Source: CAZDIO01 sp964505555 (GTDB lineage Bacteria; Bdellovibrionota_C; UBA2361; SZUA-149; CAZDIO01). Taken from it: a DNA stretch of 25,589 bases. Positions 15,070 through 23,256 of this stretch are shown one piece after another (position 1 is the first letter of the stretch; every line of letters begins with the position of its first letter). The notes below the pieces were generated by a model. It was not told the origin of the DNA and searched no databases. It was given only the letters and a program-made list of their open reading frames with translations. The stretch spans positions 1 to 25,589 of the forward strand of contig CAZDIO010000089.1 of assembly GCA_964505555.1 (NCBI GenBank), read 5' to 3'. A program made the translations under genes and the position numbers.

Positions 15070-17034
15070 ATGGGCCGCATATCGACTTTCTTCACTCAGA
15101 AGGATCTTTCCCTCTGTTGGAAAAGACTATTTTTCACCCTAACATTTTTGCTTAGCATCTACCCCATCCTTTTCCCAAAGTGCGTGCACGCTGATGATAG
15201 AACCCTCGATGGAACCATCGAAGTATCAATAATCGACTATACCGACGGCAGAGCAAAAGAGATCGTCGAACTCGTTCGCCCAAACCAAAAACGAGTTTTA
15301 CTGAATTTTAGCGGAAAAATCCCTCCTCAGATTCGGTCAGGAGCAAAAGTTCTTGTTCGTACTGCAAGCCTTGCAGATGAGGGGGAGTTAGCGGTCTCAG
15401 AAAGTGATATCGACGTCACTGAACCAGCGTCCCAACAATATCTAACTGGAACTCGTAGCTTGGTTGTTGTCCGTGTTAGCTCTACAGATGTTCCAGTCCA
15501 TTGCACGCATAGCGCAATCGAGACCCTCTATTGGGACGGCGCACAAAGCGTGCGTGGAATGTATGAAGCTTCCTCAAACGGAGCACTCTCTTTTACATCC
15601 GATATCAATGTCGATGGACAAAACGATGTTTACGATGTCACTCTTCCTTACGCAACCGGCACAGGCTGCGATTATGGAAGATATTCAACTGACGCTAAAG
15701 CCGCTCTGCTTGCACAAGGAGTAAATCTCGATAATTGGAATATCCGCGTCTATGTGATCCCGGGAAGAGACGAATGGTGCGGTTTTGCTGGAGTCGCAAA
15801 CGTCGCAAATGGATCGGGAAACTCTTGGATTCCAGAAGAATTCTGCAACTACCTTGACATAACAGCTCATGAGATCGGTCACAATCTTGGCTTACTTCAT
15901 GCTTCACTGGATCTTGATAATAATGGAGCAGTCGATCCTCCTGGAAACCCAGACCCGGAATATGGAGATTGGTCTTGCCTCATGGGTATCGGCGGCGTAG
16001 GAGCACGTTTTTTCAACGCAGTCCATTCGTATCAACAAAACTGGGTTCCTCCGGAAAAAGTAATTTCAGGAACTGGAGGAGGTAGTTTTACTATTGCTTC
16101 TGTAGAAACAGACGACGCCTCTACAGCCAATCCTTATATTGTTAAAGTGCCCCGACCTGCAGGAAACTCTTATTTTATTTCCTATCGCGAACAGTTAGGC
16201 AATTATTCATCCGGTTTACGAGCTGAATATCGTCAACGCGTAACTATTCATCATGGTGGGAACACTTCCGGTTATTCGTACCTGGTAAAAATCTTAAATG
16301 TTGGGGAAAGCTGGACTGACCCAGTAGCAAATCTGACAATTCTTTTTGCAAGCCGCGGTACCAATTCAGCAACCGTGTCCCTCTCAGGCACATCAGCTGC
16401 ACCAAGCATCCTCTCAAGCATCCCTCCTGACGGTTATATTGATCCGTTAGGAGATCGCAATGCACAAAGTGGAGCTCTCTTTGGCAAATCAAACATAGCA
16501 ATCACCTTCTCCGCCCCAGTAATGAATGTTGGCGGTGGACCACTGAGCCTTTCAAATTTTCAGATTCGATATTATCGCCAAGGCGCAGAAGTTCCTGCCA
16601 CAAGTGCCGACCTCGCCTTGGGCTCCGCCCCGTTGGTCAGTCTCGTTCCAGTCGGCAGTCCCGGGGCAGGACCCTATACAATTCAATTTCTTCCACGAGT
16701 GCCTCTCGGTGCTTGGACTGATATCCGAGCGATCAATGTCGTAAGTTTAAGTGGTGTTCCAGTATCTACGAACAATAGGGATAATCGTAGAGCGATCGCA
16801 TTTCTTCCCATGGACACGACACAAGATGGAAAAGTACTTGGAAACGATATTACCCGTTGGACGCAGATCTCTACTGGTAGCTTTAGTACCGCACCTCTCT
16901 TAAGAGAAGATTATATTGACCAAACACGAAACGGCACCGTAGCCGGAGAAGACATCACGAGAGCCATCCAACTCATAAATGGCACCGCCACCCAACGCGC
17001 TTGGAGCGCCTACGATATCGGCCCTAGACCTTAG
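15070..17034 (+). CDS. Exported M11 (gametolysin-like) metalloprotease with Ig-like and dockerin-like module
   Basis: A 654-residue exported protease. A long signal peptide (about 1-41) ends KCVHAD. The zinc site HEIGHNLGLLH (267-277) matches HExxHxxGxxH, and YGDWSCLMG (298-306) supplies the Met-turn seen in M11 peptidases. A beta-rich region follows. Residues about 446-579 form the same Ig-like domain as the first gene in the window (GYIDPLGDRN against GYVDPLEDRD). Residues 581-637 are dockerin-like, with loops DTTQDGKVLGND and DQTRNGTVAGED. Both proteins end the module with RAW-x-x-[YF]DIGP. It probably cleaves extracellular protein and is attached or sorted through the dockerin-like domain. 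The ATG at 15070 gives a better signal peptide than the TTG at 15037. Confidence 0.85.
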   Translation: MGRISTFFTQKDLSLCWKRLFFTLTFLLSIYPILFPKCVHADDRTLDGTIEVSIIDYTDGRAKEIVELVRPNQKRVLLNFSGKIPPQIRSGAKVLVRTASLADEGELAVSESDIDVTEPASQQYLTGTRSLVVVRVSSTDVPVHCTHSAIETLYWDGAQSVRGMYEASSNGALSFTSDINVDGQNDVYDVTLPYATGTGCDYGRYSTDAKAALLAQGVNLDNWNIRVYVIPGRDEWCGFAGVANVANGSGNSWIPEEFCNYLDITAHEIGHNLGLLHASLDLDNNGAVDPPGNPDPEYGDWSCLMGIGGVGARFFNAVHSYQQNWVPPEKVISGTGGGSFTIASVETDDASTANPYIVKVPRPAGNSYFISYREQLGNYSSGLRAEYRQRVTIHHGGNTSGYSYLVKILNVGESWTDPVANLTILFASRGTNSATVSLSGTSAAPSILSSIPPDGYIDPLGDRNAQSGALFGKSNIAITFSAPVMNVGGGPLSLSNFQIRYYRQGAEVPATSADLALGSAPLVSLVPVGSPGAGPYTIQFLPRVPLGAWTDIRAINVVSLSGVPVSTNNRDNRRAIAFLPMDTTQDGKVLGNDITRWTQISTGSFSTAPLLREDYIDQTRNGTVAGEDITRAIQLINGTATQRAWSAYDIGPRP

Positions 17035-17268
17035 AGATTTTGAAAAGAAAAGAGACAGTCAGTAAAAAATAACTCAAATAACACTAAGTTAAGTATTCCT
17101 CCCCCCTCTCGAGAACAACTTGAAAGATTCACTCCAAGATATCCAACAATTATGAAAAAAGCACATATCAATGCCTTGACTGAGATAATCGTGACTTGAG
17201 TATGTATTAAGACAACAACCCCCTTCGAGCAATTTTGTTCTACCTCTAATTTTATTCACCTCTCTCGT

Positions 17269-17303
17269 GTGCGCGGGCACGGTATTCGAGTTTGCCCGCG
17301 CAC
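17269..17303. terminator. 11-bp GC-rich hairpin between convergent genes
   Basis: GTGCGCGGGCA (17269-17279) and TGCCCGCGCAC (17293-17303) pair perfectly around a 13-nt loop. It lies 12 nt past the stop of the minus-strand gene at 17316 and is convergent with the protease gene. On the plus strand it is followed by TATTTCTTC, a weak T-rich tail, so it may terminate both transcripts. Confidence 0.55.
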
Positions 17304-17315
17304 TATTTCTTCAGA

Positions 17316-17801
17316 TTACCTTCCTGGCTTGGTGACCTTAGAATTGTCGCCCTTAGAAGCATCTTTTCCAACAACCGTAGTCCACCTTGCCGCTTCTATA
17401 TCAATTTCGCAGTCAAAGAAGATCACCTCCTCAGCCTTAAAGGGGGAACCTTTTTTAATAGAAAGATTCTCTGGAACAGGGGCGATCAGCTGAAACAACT
17501 TGATCATCGTATCACTATCACCGTTAAGTTCTCTTACCTGATCACAGAGTTCCGCGGGTGGTATGGAGGTTCCACCACTGACAGCCTGAACTGTTGACAG
17601 AACATCATCATGCCCAATCTGAATTACAAATTTTCCGCTGAAACGTCCCTTATTTTCTCCTTCTTCAACTACAAAATTGCCCGGTCCAAGCTCTATTGTT
17701 GAATTCGTCGCATTCATTTCAGGTTCTGAAAACACCATACGAAACATTACGACAAGCACTACAACACTAAGTATAAAACCTCCGATAACCCACTTCATCA
17801 T
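17316..17801 (-). CDS. Small membrane-anchored hypothetical protein, 161 aa
   Basis: One N-terminal membrane segment (about 5-23, with the basic Lys3 before it) anchors a soluble domain outside the cytoplasm. The domain has beta-like segments (FVVEEGENKGRFSGKFVIQI and EEVIFFDCEIDIEAARW) and two cysteines, near 86 and 130, that could pair. I do not recognise the family. AGGAG lies 4 nt before the first ATG and 7 nt before the second, so the start may be either. It is a single gene between two hairpin-bearing gaps. Confidence 0.6.
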   Translation of the reverse strand: MMKWVIGGFILSVVVLVVMFRMVFSEPEMNATNSTIELGPGNFVVEEGENKGRFSGKFVIQIGHDDVLSTVQAVSGGTSIPPAELCDQVRELNGDSDTMIKLFQLIAPVPENLSIKKGSPFKAEEVIFFDCEIDIEAARWTTVVGKDASKGDNSKVTKPGR

Positions 17802-18384
17802 ATTGCTCCTATCTTACCTTCAACAAACAAACCAAACCTTTACTCACGTCACGATAGATAGTGAATAAAATTATATGGGCAAAAAGTGTAGCGATAAAGT
17901 AGGGGTTGATACTCTTCTAACACAACTTTAACAATTGAAGATGCGCTTCGAACAATGGAGGAATGCCCTTGCATCCAGAACGAGGTGGAATTTTGGTGGT
18001 TTTTTTCTGCTTGGCTTAACAAAAATAAAACATCTAACTCATTCTACACAATCCTCGAACAAATAAAAAATATATTTTCTCTGCGTCGAAAATTGACGAG
18101 GCTCTAGGGTTTTGTGTATCACTGCTCAGCAATAAAGCGTAATCCTTTATCTACAAGCTTTTCGTCACGCTGAGATCTGGGTAGAAGTCTTTCTTGGTTT
18201 CTCACATTCCAACTTGGAAAAATTCCTACGAGTTGGTGTTTGAGGAGCCAAGCAGTGAATAAGTAAAGGTTTATACATTCCCGCCGACACTAAATGGCCT
18301 TTACTGCCATTTAGTGTCGGCGGGAAACGGACTTCCGAGGGGAGTCCGACGTGCGACTTGTTCTAAAGGAAGGAATGGATAAGT
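17802..18384. other. Intergenic region with perfect palindrome
   Basis: About 580 nt without a convincing gene. It holds the 21-bp inverted repeat at 18278-18326 and a 6-bp hairpin CGGACT/AGTCCG at 18328-18348, just before the phosphatase gene. Confidence 0.5.
18278..18326. repeat. 21-bp perfect inverted repeat
   Basis: Arms at 18278-18298 and 18306-18326 (TTCCCGCCGACACTAAATGG and its complement) are perfect over 21 bp with a 7-nt loop. It lies 58 nt before the start of the phosphatase gene and is not followed by a U-tract. Confidence 0.85.
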
Positions 18385-19239
18385 ATGTTACTAGCACGGT
18401 TATTCCTAAGTGTAGTGGCTTTTAACTTTCTGATTGACGCTCCCAACATGAGCATCCCAGAAGGGGCAAAGCCGATGATTCCACCACATCGGTCTATTGA
18501 CACGCTAATCTATCGGCAGTCAGCAGAGTACGAAGCCGCATGCTACCAGGCTTACCATTTAGCGACACTTCAATTGCGCGAAAAAGTGCGCGAATTCGGG
18601 AACGGAACTAAACCACTTGCGGTAATCGCGGATCTCGATGAGACCTTTATCGACAATCAGGGTTTTGATCTTACCCGATTATTTATGGGTCCGGGAGGGA
18701 TCGAATTTCATTCAGGACTGTGGGAGGAGTGGGAAGATGCCTGTCAGGCGAAACTCATTCCGGGTGCCAACGGATTCTTCACCGAGGCCTCTCGGTTGAA
18801 GGTCACCGTTTTTTTTGTAAGTAACCGAGGTGATAAGTTACGAGAGCGTACAAAAATTACGCTAACCCATCTGGGCATTCCGATCGAAGACAAGCAGTTG
18901 CTGCTAAAAGCTGAAAAAGGCAGCAGCGACAAAACCGAACGGCGCGGCAAGGTCTCTGAGTTGGGTTATCAGGTTATTATTCTTCTTGGTGACAATCTCA
19001 GAGATTTTGATGAAGTTTTTGTTTTTGGAGATGATCTGAAGACAGATCCCGGCGTTGCCATCGCCAAAAGATCTGACTCCCTCAACCGGCTAAAGGAGAA
19101 GTTTGGGACCGAATGGATAATTCTTCCCAACCCTAGCTACGGAGAATGGACCAAGCCATTTGGCAACGGATTAACTGATTTTGCCCGCCAAAACCCCAAT
19201 CCTTTTTCGTGGCGTCCGATAAAGAACGAAAACAAGTAA
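18385..19239 (+). CDS. Class B/e(P4)-type acid phosphatase (HAD subfamily IIIB)
   Basis: A 284-residue exported phosphatase of the e(P4) group, whose members dephosphorylate nucleotides such as NMN outside the cytoplasm. HAD motif I is DLDET (83-87), motif II is the SNR at 146-148, a Lys/Arg-rich motif III stretch is at about 177-189, and motif IV is LGDNLRDF (201-208). The N-terminus is hydrophobic (4-17). No lipobox cysteine is visible, although e(P4) proteins are usually lipoproteins, so this one may be soluble or membrane-anchored. AGGA lies about 10 nt before the ATG. A GC-rich hairpin follows the stop by 24 nt. Confidence 0.88.
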   Translation: MLLARLFLSVVAFNFLIDAPNMSIPEGAKPMIPPHRSIDTLIYRQSAEYEAACYQAYHLATLQLREKVREFGNGTKPLAVIADLDETFIDNQGFDLTRLFMGPGGIEFHSGLWEEWEDACQAKLIPGANGFFTEASRLKVTVFFVSNRGDKLRERTKITLTHLGIPIEDKQLLLKAEKGSSDKTERRGKVSELGYQVIILLGDNLRDFDEVFVFGDDLKTDPGVAIAKRSDSLNRLKEKFGTEWIILPNPSYGEWTKPFGNGLTDFARQNPNPFSWRPIKNENK

Positions 19240-19263
19240 GGAGTAGATACCATTTGAGTCGGC

Positions 19264-19293
19264 GGACGAGGGGACAGCGTATTCCCCTCGTCC
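19264..19293 (+). terminator. 11-bp hairpin after the phosphatase gene
   Basis: GGACGAGGGGA (19264-19274) and TCCCCTCGTCC (19283-19293) pair perfectly with an 8-nt loop, 24 nt after the phosphatase stop. No U-tract follows, as with most hairpins in the window. Confidence 0.5.
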
Positions 19294-19486
19294 AGACCGG
19301 CGAAGAGGAAGAAGGTTTGTTCACTGCTAGGCCCGCACCAAGGGTGACACAATTACCCAAAAAAGTCCGGAAAGTAACCCTGGAGCGCCTCCGGGACATG
19401 TCTGGGACTCTTGCACAGATACCGCAGATGTTGCTGCCGATGCCTGCGATGGTTTGTGCGGCGTGTTTGAGCAACCGTTTAGTGCG

Positions 19487-19561
19487 TTCTTTTTATAGCT
19501 CAATTTAACATCCTCCCGCTTTTTGTAAGCGGGAGGATGTTAAATTGAGCTATAAAAAGAA
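19487..19561. repeat. 35-bp perfect palindrome
   Basis: Arms at 19487-19521 and 19527-19561 are perfectly complementary over 35 bp with a 5-nt loop, the longest perfect inverted repeat in the window. The centre is GC-rich (CCTCCCGCTT/AAGCGGGAGG) and the outer part AT-rich. The right arm contains the TTG that opens the coding remnant at 19545. Confidence 0.9.
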
Positions 19562-19918
19562 AGGCTCGTTCACGGTCCAACTTCGAGACCCGTTCGACCG
19601 AAACATTAAGGCAGACATTACTTTCAACAAACTGCCGTCTGCTACCTCTGGCTCTAATGAAGCCTGGACATCAGATATTCGTTTGACACCAAAGGCAACA
19701 GCTTTGTTTCCAGATGATGTTAAACGAAAACAGATTGGAGGCAATCGTAACCGGACTCGACGTCGACTAAGGCAAACTACACACACGACCCATTGAGCCG
19801 ATTACAATACTACAAACACAATGGTTTAACCCTTCTCAAGAGTGAAGGAGTGGTTCATCAGTATGGCGACGATACTGGTGCCCTCCTTTTATTTACACTT
19901 GATGACAGCAAAAAGTGA
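19545..19918 (+). pseudogene. Frameshifted coding remnant
   Basis: The frame from TTG at 19545 reads protein-like at first (GSFTVQLRDPFDRNIKADI, then IRLTPKATALFPDDV) and degenerates before its stop at 19796. From about 19751 a second frame is open to TGA at 19916-19918 and reads YTHDPLSRLQYYKHNG and HQYGDDTGALLLFTLDD. The YTHDPLSRL segment recalls a YD/RHS repeat unit (YxYDxxGRL), but one match is weak. The change of frame near 19740-19790 suggests a broken gene, or a sequencing error. There is no ribosome site. Confidence 0.3.
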
Positions 19919-20020
19919 GTTGGAAGCTCTTAGGTAACTATACATCTAGTAAAACCGATCTTTCTGCGAGTTCTTCTCTCTTACTCAACAATTTTGTAAA
20001 GAGACTTTTGACTGAGAACC

Positions 20021-20094
20021 TCTAACAAAATGAAAATGCCTGTCGTTGCGAGCGAAGCGAAGCAACGACAGGAAGAGGCCGTCATTTTGTTAGA
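20021..20094. repeat. Nested inverted repeat with GCGAGCGAAGCGAAGC core
   Basis: The outer arms TCTAACAAAATGA (20021-20033) and TCATTTTGTTAGA (20082-20094) are perfect, as are the inner arms CCTGTCGTTGC (20039-20049) and GCAACGACAGG (20062-20072). The loop GAGCGAAGCGAA makes a core close to the TTGCGAGCGAAGCGAAGCAA palindromic repeat found between genes in many unrelated bacteria. Confidence 0.85.
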
Positions 20095-20139
20095 CCGTCA
20101 TTTTTATCTCTAATACGCCGCAGAGATTCATCAATTCAA

Positions 20140-20295
20140 CTAATTCAATTGCTCGAGAGCCTTTAAATCGCCGTTCTTAAGCGCCAAGACTTTTAAAACA
20201 CCACAACCCTGCTCAGAAAACCGATTTGACCAAGCAAGGAAGACCCTTCTTGCTTTTTCTAAAAAAAGGAGATATTTGGAATGTGTAAAATACAC
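20140..20295 (-). CDS. Possible small protein or C-terminal remnant, 51 aa
   Basis: A minus-strand frame from GTG (20295) to TAG (20140-20142) encodes 51 residues with protein-like helical composition (EKARRVFLAWSNRFSEQG, then LKVLALKNGDLKALEQLN). It has no ribosome site and runs antisense to the terminator at 20232-20258. It could be a remnant of a longer gene cut at the DUF6502 start, or chance. Confidence 0.25.
   Translation of the reverse strand: MYFTHSKYLLFLEKARRVFLAWSNRFSEQGCGVLKVLALKNGDLKALEQLN
20232..20258 (+). terminator. Rho-independent terminator or attenuator
   Basis: AAGCAAGGAAG (20232-20242) pairs with CTTCTTGCTT (20246-20255) with one bulged G and an ACC loop. A T-run (20254-20258) follows at once. 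It lies 23 nt before the leader ATG of the DUF6502 operon, so it either ends upstream transcription or acts as an attenuator. Confidence 0.55.
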
Positions 20296-20316
20296 ATTTT
20301 GATATGGCTTCGATAA
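20281..20316 (+). promoter_or_regulatory. Possible 11-codon leader peptide and inverted repeat before DUF6502
   Basis: AAAGGAG (20265-20271) lies 9 nt before the ATG at 20281, which opens an 11-codon frame (MCKIHILIWLR) ending at 20316, past the DUF6502 ATG at 20304. The DUF6502 start has no ribosome site of its own, so translation may be coupled. ATGTGTA and TACACAT (20281-20297) form a 7-bp inverted repeat that could be an operator. Confidence 0.35.
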
Positions 20317-21161
20317 CTACCGATACGCTCCAAATCATCTTAAAACCGCTGATGCGCTTTTGTTTGCGGCATTCTGTGCGTATTCAGGAGATCCTTGAAG
20401 CGGTAAAAATAGCACTCATCGAAGCAGCAAAAGAGGAGATGATTGAGCGTGAGGAACTCATTAACATCTCCCGGATCAGCGTAATGACGGGGATTCACCG
20501 GCGTGACGTGATGCGTATCCATCGTGACGAAATTACCCTTGATGGATCAAAAAACTTCATCCCCCGCCTTATCGGACAATGGCAAAGCGACAAACGGTTT
20601 TGTGTAAAAGGAAAAAAACCTCGAATACTCTCTCGTCAAGGAGAGGGAAATGACGAATTTGAGAAGCTTGTTAGACTTGTGAGTAACGATCTTCATCCAG
20701 GCACCGTCCTGTTTGAGCTTGAGCGATTAGGTATCGTTCGACGGGTAAAAGACGGCGTGCGTCTGATAACCGCGGTATATTCCCCGCCAAAAAACATTCG
20801 TAACGGATTTGAGTTATTGGCAGAAGATGCAAACGATCTCATTGCGGCAGTCGAAGAAAACATCGCCGATACCGAAGCTATTCCTAACCTTCATGCAAAA
20901 ACAACCTATGATAACATTCGAAGAGACGCACTTCCTCGCATTCGAAAATGGTTCTTAAATGAAGGCTCTTCCTTTCATAAGCGAAGCCGGGAGTTTCTTT
21001 CTCGATTTGACCTCGATATCAACCCTGACCCAAGCCACACTGCAACTGGGGTGCGCGTGGTGTTAGGAACATTTAGTCGCGTTTCTGTACCATCACCTTC
21101 TCTTCTGAGAAGACAAAAGCAAAAAAGAAAACCCAAAGGAGGAAAGGGGCCTAAGCTATGA
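20304..21161 (+). CDS. DUF6502 family protein
   Basis: A 285-residue protein matching the DUF6502 family by its N-terminal pattern: LKPLMRFCLRHSVRIQEILEAVK, followed by an HTH-like segment ending SVMTGIHRRDVMRI (about 55-70). The middle holds a second winged-helix-like stretch (PGTVLFELERLGIVRRVKDG). The C-terminus is basic (RRQKQKRKPKGGKG). The N-terminal HTH suggests DNA binding, but the family's role is not established. It is the first gene of a tight operon: its TGA overlaps the next ATG (ATGA). An 11-codon leader overlaps its start. Confidence 0.8.
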   Translation: MASITTDTLQIILKPLMRFCLRHSVRIQEILEAVKIALIEAAKEEMIEREELINISRISVMTGIHRRDVMRIHRDEITLDGSKNFIPRLIGQWQSDKRFCVKGKKPRILSRQGEGNDEFEKLVRLVSNDLHPGTVLFELERLGIVRRVKDGVRLITAVYSPPKNIRNGFELLAEDANDLIAAVEENIADTEAIPNLHAKTTYDNIRRDALPRIRKWFLNEGSSFHKRSREFLSRFDLDINPDPSHTATGVRVVLGTFSRVSVPSPSLLRRQKQKRKPKGGKGPKL

Positions 21162-21805
21162 AAATAAGTAACTTCTTCAATTATAAAGTCAACGACCCTC
21201 AAAAGACCTCATCCTTTGTGTCTTTCTTGATAATGCTTTCTCTCTGTAGTTGCGGTGGGGGAACATCAGGAACTGGGGTGAAGGAATTTCAAGGTGTTGT
21301 TGTTTCTTCGGCCGGAGAACCCATTGAAGGGGTAGAGATCTCAATTGTTAACACCGAAAGGCGCACGGTGACAAACGAGCGAGGGAACTTTGAAGTTGAG
21401 GCAGAAACACGCGGAAGAGAAACTGTAAGCATTGAGATTCAAACTGCCATGGTAACGGATGTCATCGAAGTTCAGGAACTGCCTGCAGGTGATGCGGTCG
21501 TAAATGTGGAGTTTACAGTGAATGAAATAGAGGGGAGCGTTGCGATTGCTTCTATTGCTATTGAGCCAGTAGAAACAGAGCCAATGGATCCCTCTTTGGA
21601 AGAAAACTCTGATCAATCGTTCATAAGTGAAGAGATGGATAACTTCTCTGACTCACCAGAGCCGGTCGAAGCACAAATCGAAACATCGGCAACTATTGAA
21701 GAGTCCCTTACCGAAGGGTTCGCAGCATCGGCTGAAAGAACCGATGCGAATAGGAGTTCCAGAGTTGGAGAACCAGAAAGTGGAAAACTAGGGAGCAATA
21801 AATGA
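21158..21805 (+). CDS. Lipoprotein with carboxypeptidase-regulatory-like domain
   Basis: A 215-residue lipoprotein. The signal peptide ends in the lipobox LCSC, with Cys32 as the lipidated residue, then GGGTSGTG. Residues about 44-120 form a beta-sandwich of the carboxypeptidase regulatory-like type (FQGVVVSSAGEPIEGVEISI, then TVTNERGNFEVE). The remainder to the C-terminus is acidic, Ser/Thr/Glu-rich and probably disordered. A strong AAAGGAGG lies upstream and the ATG overlaps the DUF6502 stop. From memory, DUF6502 genes often precede a GGG-SGTG-type lipoprotein (DUF5666), so this may be a variant of a recurrent pair. It is probably envelope-located. Confidence 0.75.
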   Translation: MKISNFFNYKVNDPQKTSSFVSFLIMLSLCSCGGGTSGTGVKEFQGVVVSSAGEPIEGVEISIVNTERRTVTNERGNFEVEAETRGRETVSIEIQTAMVTDVIEVQELPAGDAVVNVEFTVNEIEGSVAIASIAIEPVETEPMDPSLEENSDQSFISEEMDNFSDSPEPVEAQIETSATIEESLTEGFAASAERTDANRSSRVGEPESGKLGSNK

Positions 21806-22566
21806 GTATTATTTTACGAACAAAGGCCTGCACGAAGCGGTTGTGTTCAGTTCGACAAAGGATGGAACAAAAACTTCTCTCCCACCTTACAAAGCCAACA
21901 CGGTATCCACGTTCTGCTTATAAGGAGGTATGGAATAATCTCGCTACTGATTTTTCAGGTGCAATGCTTAGTGTCATGGGTGCTGCCGATGAAGAAAAAT
22001 TTAGAATTTCGGGACGTTCCTCAGCTCTTCTCCTCTCTCAGCTTCTTGCTATTAAACCTACCGATACCGTACTTGAGATAGGATGTGGTGTAGGGAGGAT
22101 TGGGAGGGAGTTAGCGCCCCAGTGTTTACATTGGATTGGATGTGACATCTCTTCTCAGATGCTTCATCATGCAAAACACTTTCTTAAGGAGTATAAAAAC
22201 ATTGATCTCGTGGAGCTTTCTCGCTCGGATCTTTCACCTATCCCATCAAACTCAGTAGATGTTGTCTATTGCTCTGTTGTTTTTATGCACCTTGATGAGT
22301 GGGATCGGTTCTCCTACATCAAAGAAGCGTTTCGAGTTCTTCGGCCGGGAGGACGGTGTTATGTTGATAACCTAAACCTTTCCGGAAGCGACACCTGGAA
22401 AATTTTTCTCCAGTTAGCAGCTCTCTCTCCTACCGATCGTCCCTCAAATATCAGTCAATGCTCTACTTCTGAGGAGCTGCGAGTGTATTTTGAAAGGTCA
22501 GGTTTTACAGCAATCAAGGTTACACCGGGAGATCATTTCGTTACAGCAGTTGGAAGAAAGCCGTAA
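21802..22566 (+). CDS. Class I SAM-dependent methyltransferase
   Basis: A 254-residue Rossmann-fold methyltransferase. Motif I is VLEIGCGVG (90-98), the acidic residue after beta-2 is Asp115 (WIGCDIS), and the post-motif regions are VDVVYCSVVFMHL (about 152-164) and FRVLRPGGRCYVDN. The closest groups are Methyltransf_11/25; the substrate cannot be read from sequence. The N-terminal 80 residues are basic and helical. The ATG overlaps the lipoprotein stop (ATGA), which makes it the third gene of the operon. No hairpin follows it. Confidence 0.85.
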   Translation: MSIILRTKACTKRLCSVRQRMEQKLLSHLTKPTRYPRSAYKEVWNNLATDFSGAMLSVMGAADEEKFRISGRSSALLLSQLLAIKPTDTVLEIGCGVGRIGRELAPQCLHWIGCDISSQMLHHAKHFLKEYKNIDLVELSRSDLSPIPSNSVDVVYCSVVFMHLDEWDRFSYIKEAFRVLRPGGRCYVDNLNLSGSDTWKIFLQLAALSPTDRPSNISQCSTSEELRVYFERSGFTAIKVTPGDHFVTAVGRKP

Positions 22567-22647
22567 GCACGGCGAGGATCGGAAAGAGAAAAGTAGCATG
22601 TTTCATGTTGTTAAAAAGAGTGTGAGATAAAAATGAATGAGGTAAAA

Positions 22648-23184
22648 ATGAACAGAGTGTCTGTAGTAGTTAACATGTCCTATTTTGTTTTTTTCCTATT
22701 CGTAATGTTTATAGTGACCTGCTTGCCTGCAAGTAACGCCGCTGCGATCGAAACCACTATTGAATACACCTGTGTTACCCGGCACTTTGGTCCAAACGGC
22801 TTCGCCGATTCAAATCCATACAACCCCGATCAGTTCCAACTAAATCGACCAAAGCCTTGCTCCACAGGATTTACATTTCGTCTTGCTGGGTGCTGTCATG
22901 ACTCAGGTGCAATAAGTTGCACCGTAAAGGAAGGAAAAGAAACGTGCACTGTAAAAGCTAAGCGAAATCTCTACCCACTGACCGATAGTGCCCTTCAAAA
23001 CGCTTCGCTCAATCGAGAACTAACGAAAGAAGAGCAAAAACTTGGATGCGTCTTGGATGAAGCAGCAAGCTTTGCCGGATTAAACTGTTATGAAGATCTC
23101 AGCCAATGTGAGTTGGTAGCGTGGTACCAATATGGTTGTAGCAAATCTCCCAATCCACAGAGACCAAAAAAATCCGGGAAGTAG
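22648..23184 (+). CDS. Exported Cys-rich hypothetical protein, 178 aa
   Basis: A signal peptide with a long hydrophobic core (FVFFLFVMFIVTCLPASNA) precedes a mature domain with about ten cysteines, including a GCCHDSG pair, consistent with several disulfides in an extracellular or periplasmic protein. I do not recognise the family. GAGG lies 5 nt before the ATG at 22648, which I prefer to the in-frame ATG at 22633 that lacks a site. It follows the methyltransferase by about 80 nt and may be cotranscribed with it. Confidence 0.6.
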   Translation: MNRVSVVVNMSYFVFFLFVMFIVTCLPASNAAAIETTIEYTCVTRHFGPNGFADSNPYNPDQFQLNRPKPCSTGFTFRLAGCCHDSGAISCTVKEGKETCTVKAKRNLYPLTDSALQNASLNRELTKEEQKLGCVLDEAASFAGLNCYEDLSQCELVAWYQYGCSKSPNPQRPKKSGK

Positions 23185-23256
23185 AGAGAACGAAGAATGT
23201 TTCCTTTCTACCAAGAGAGGGTCAGTGATGCCCAACCGTGACGAAGACCTTTCTTC

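Larger units (their letters stand above)
19240..20303. other. Degenerate region with palindromes and coding remnants
   Basis: About 1.06 kb with no intact gene of ordinary size. Several frames read like protein for 40-70 codons and then break. It contains hairpins at 19264-19293 and 19487-19561, a nested element at 20021-20094 and a terminator at 20232-20258. It looks like decayed coding sequence overlaid with repeats. Confidence 0.5.

Noticed and set aside
17955..18107. A 50-codon plus-strand frame (begins MEECPCIQNEVEFWW)
   Set aside because: No ribosome site, AT-biased composition and no similarity recognised; probably chance.
18278..18348. Hairpins before the phosphatase gene as a riboswitch
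   Set aside because: Simple perfect stems with no conserved unpaired core that I can match to a known class.
19209..19508. A 99-codon plus-strand frame after the phosphatase gene
   Set aside because: It overlaps the end of that gene, has no ribosome site and ends inside the 35-bp palindrome; another frame here looks equally protein-like, so neither is convincing.
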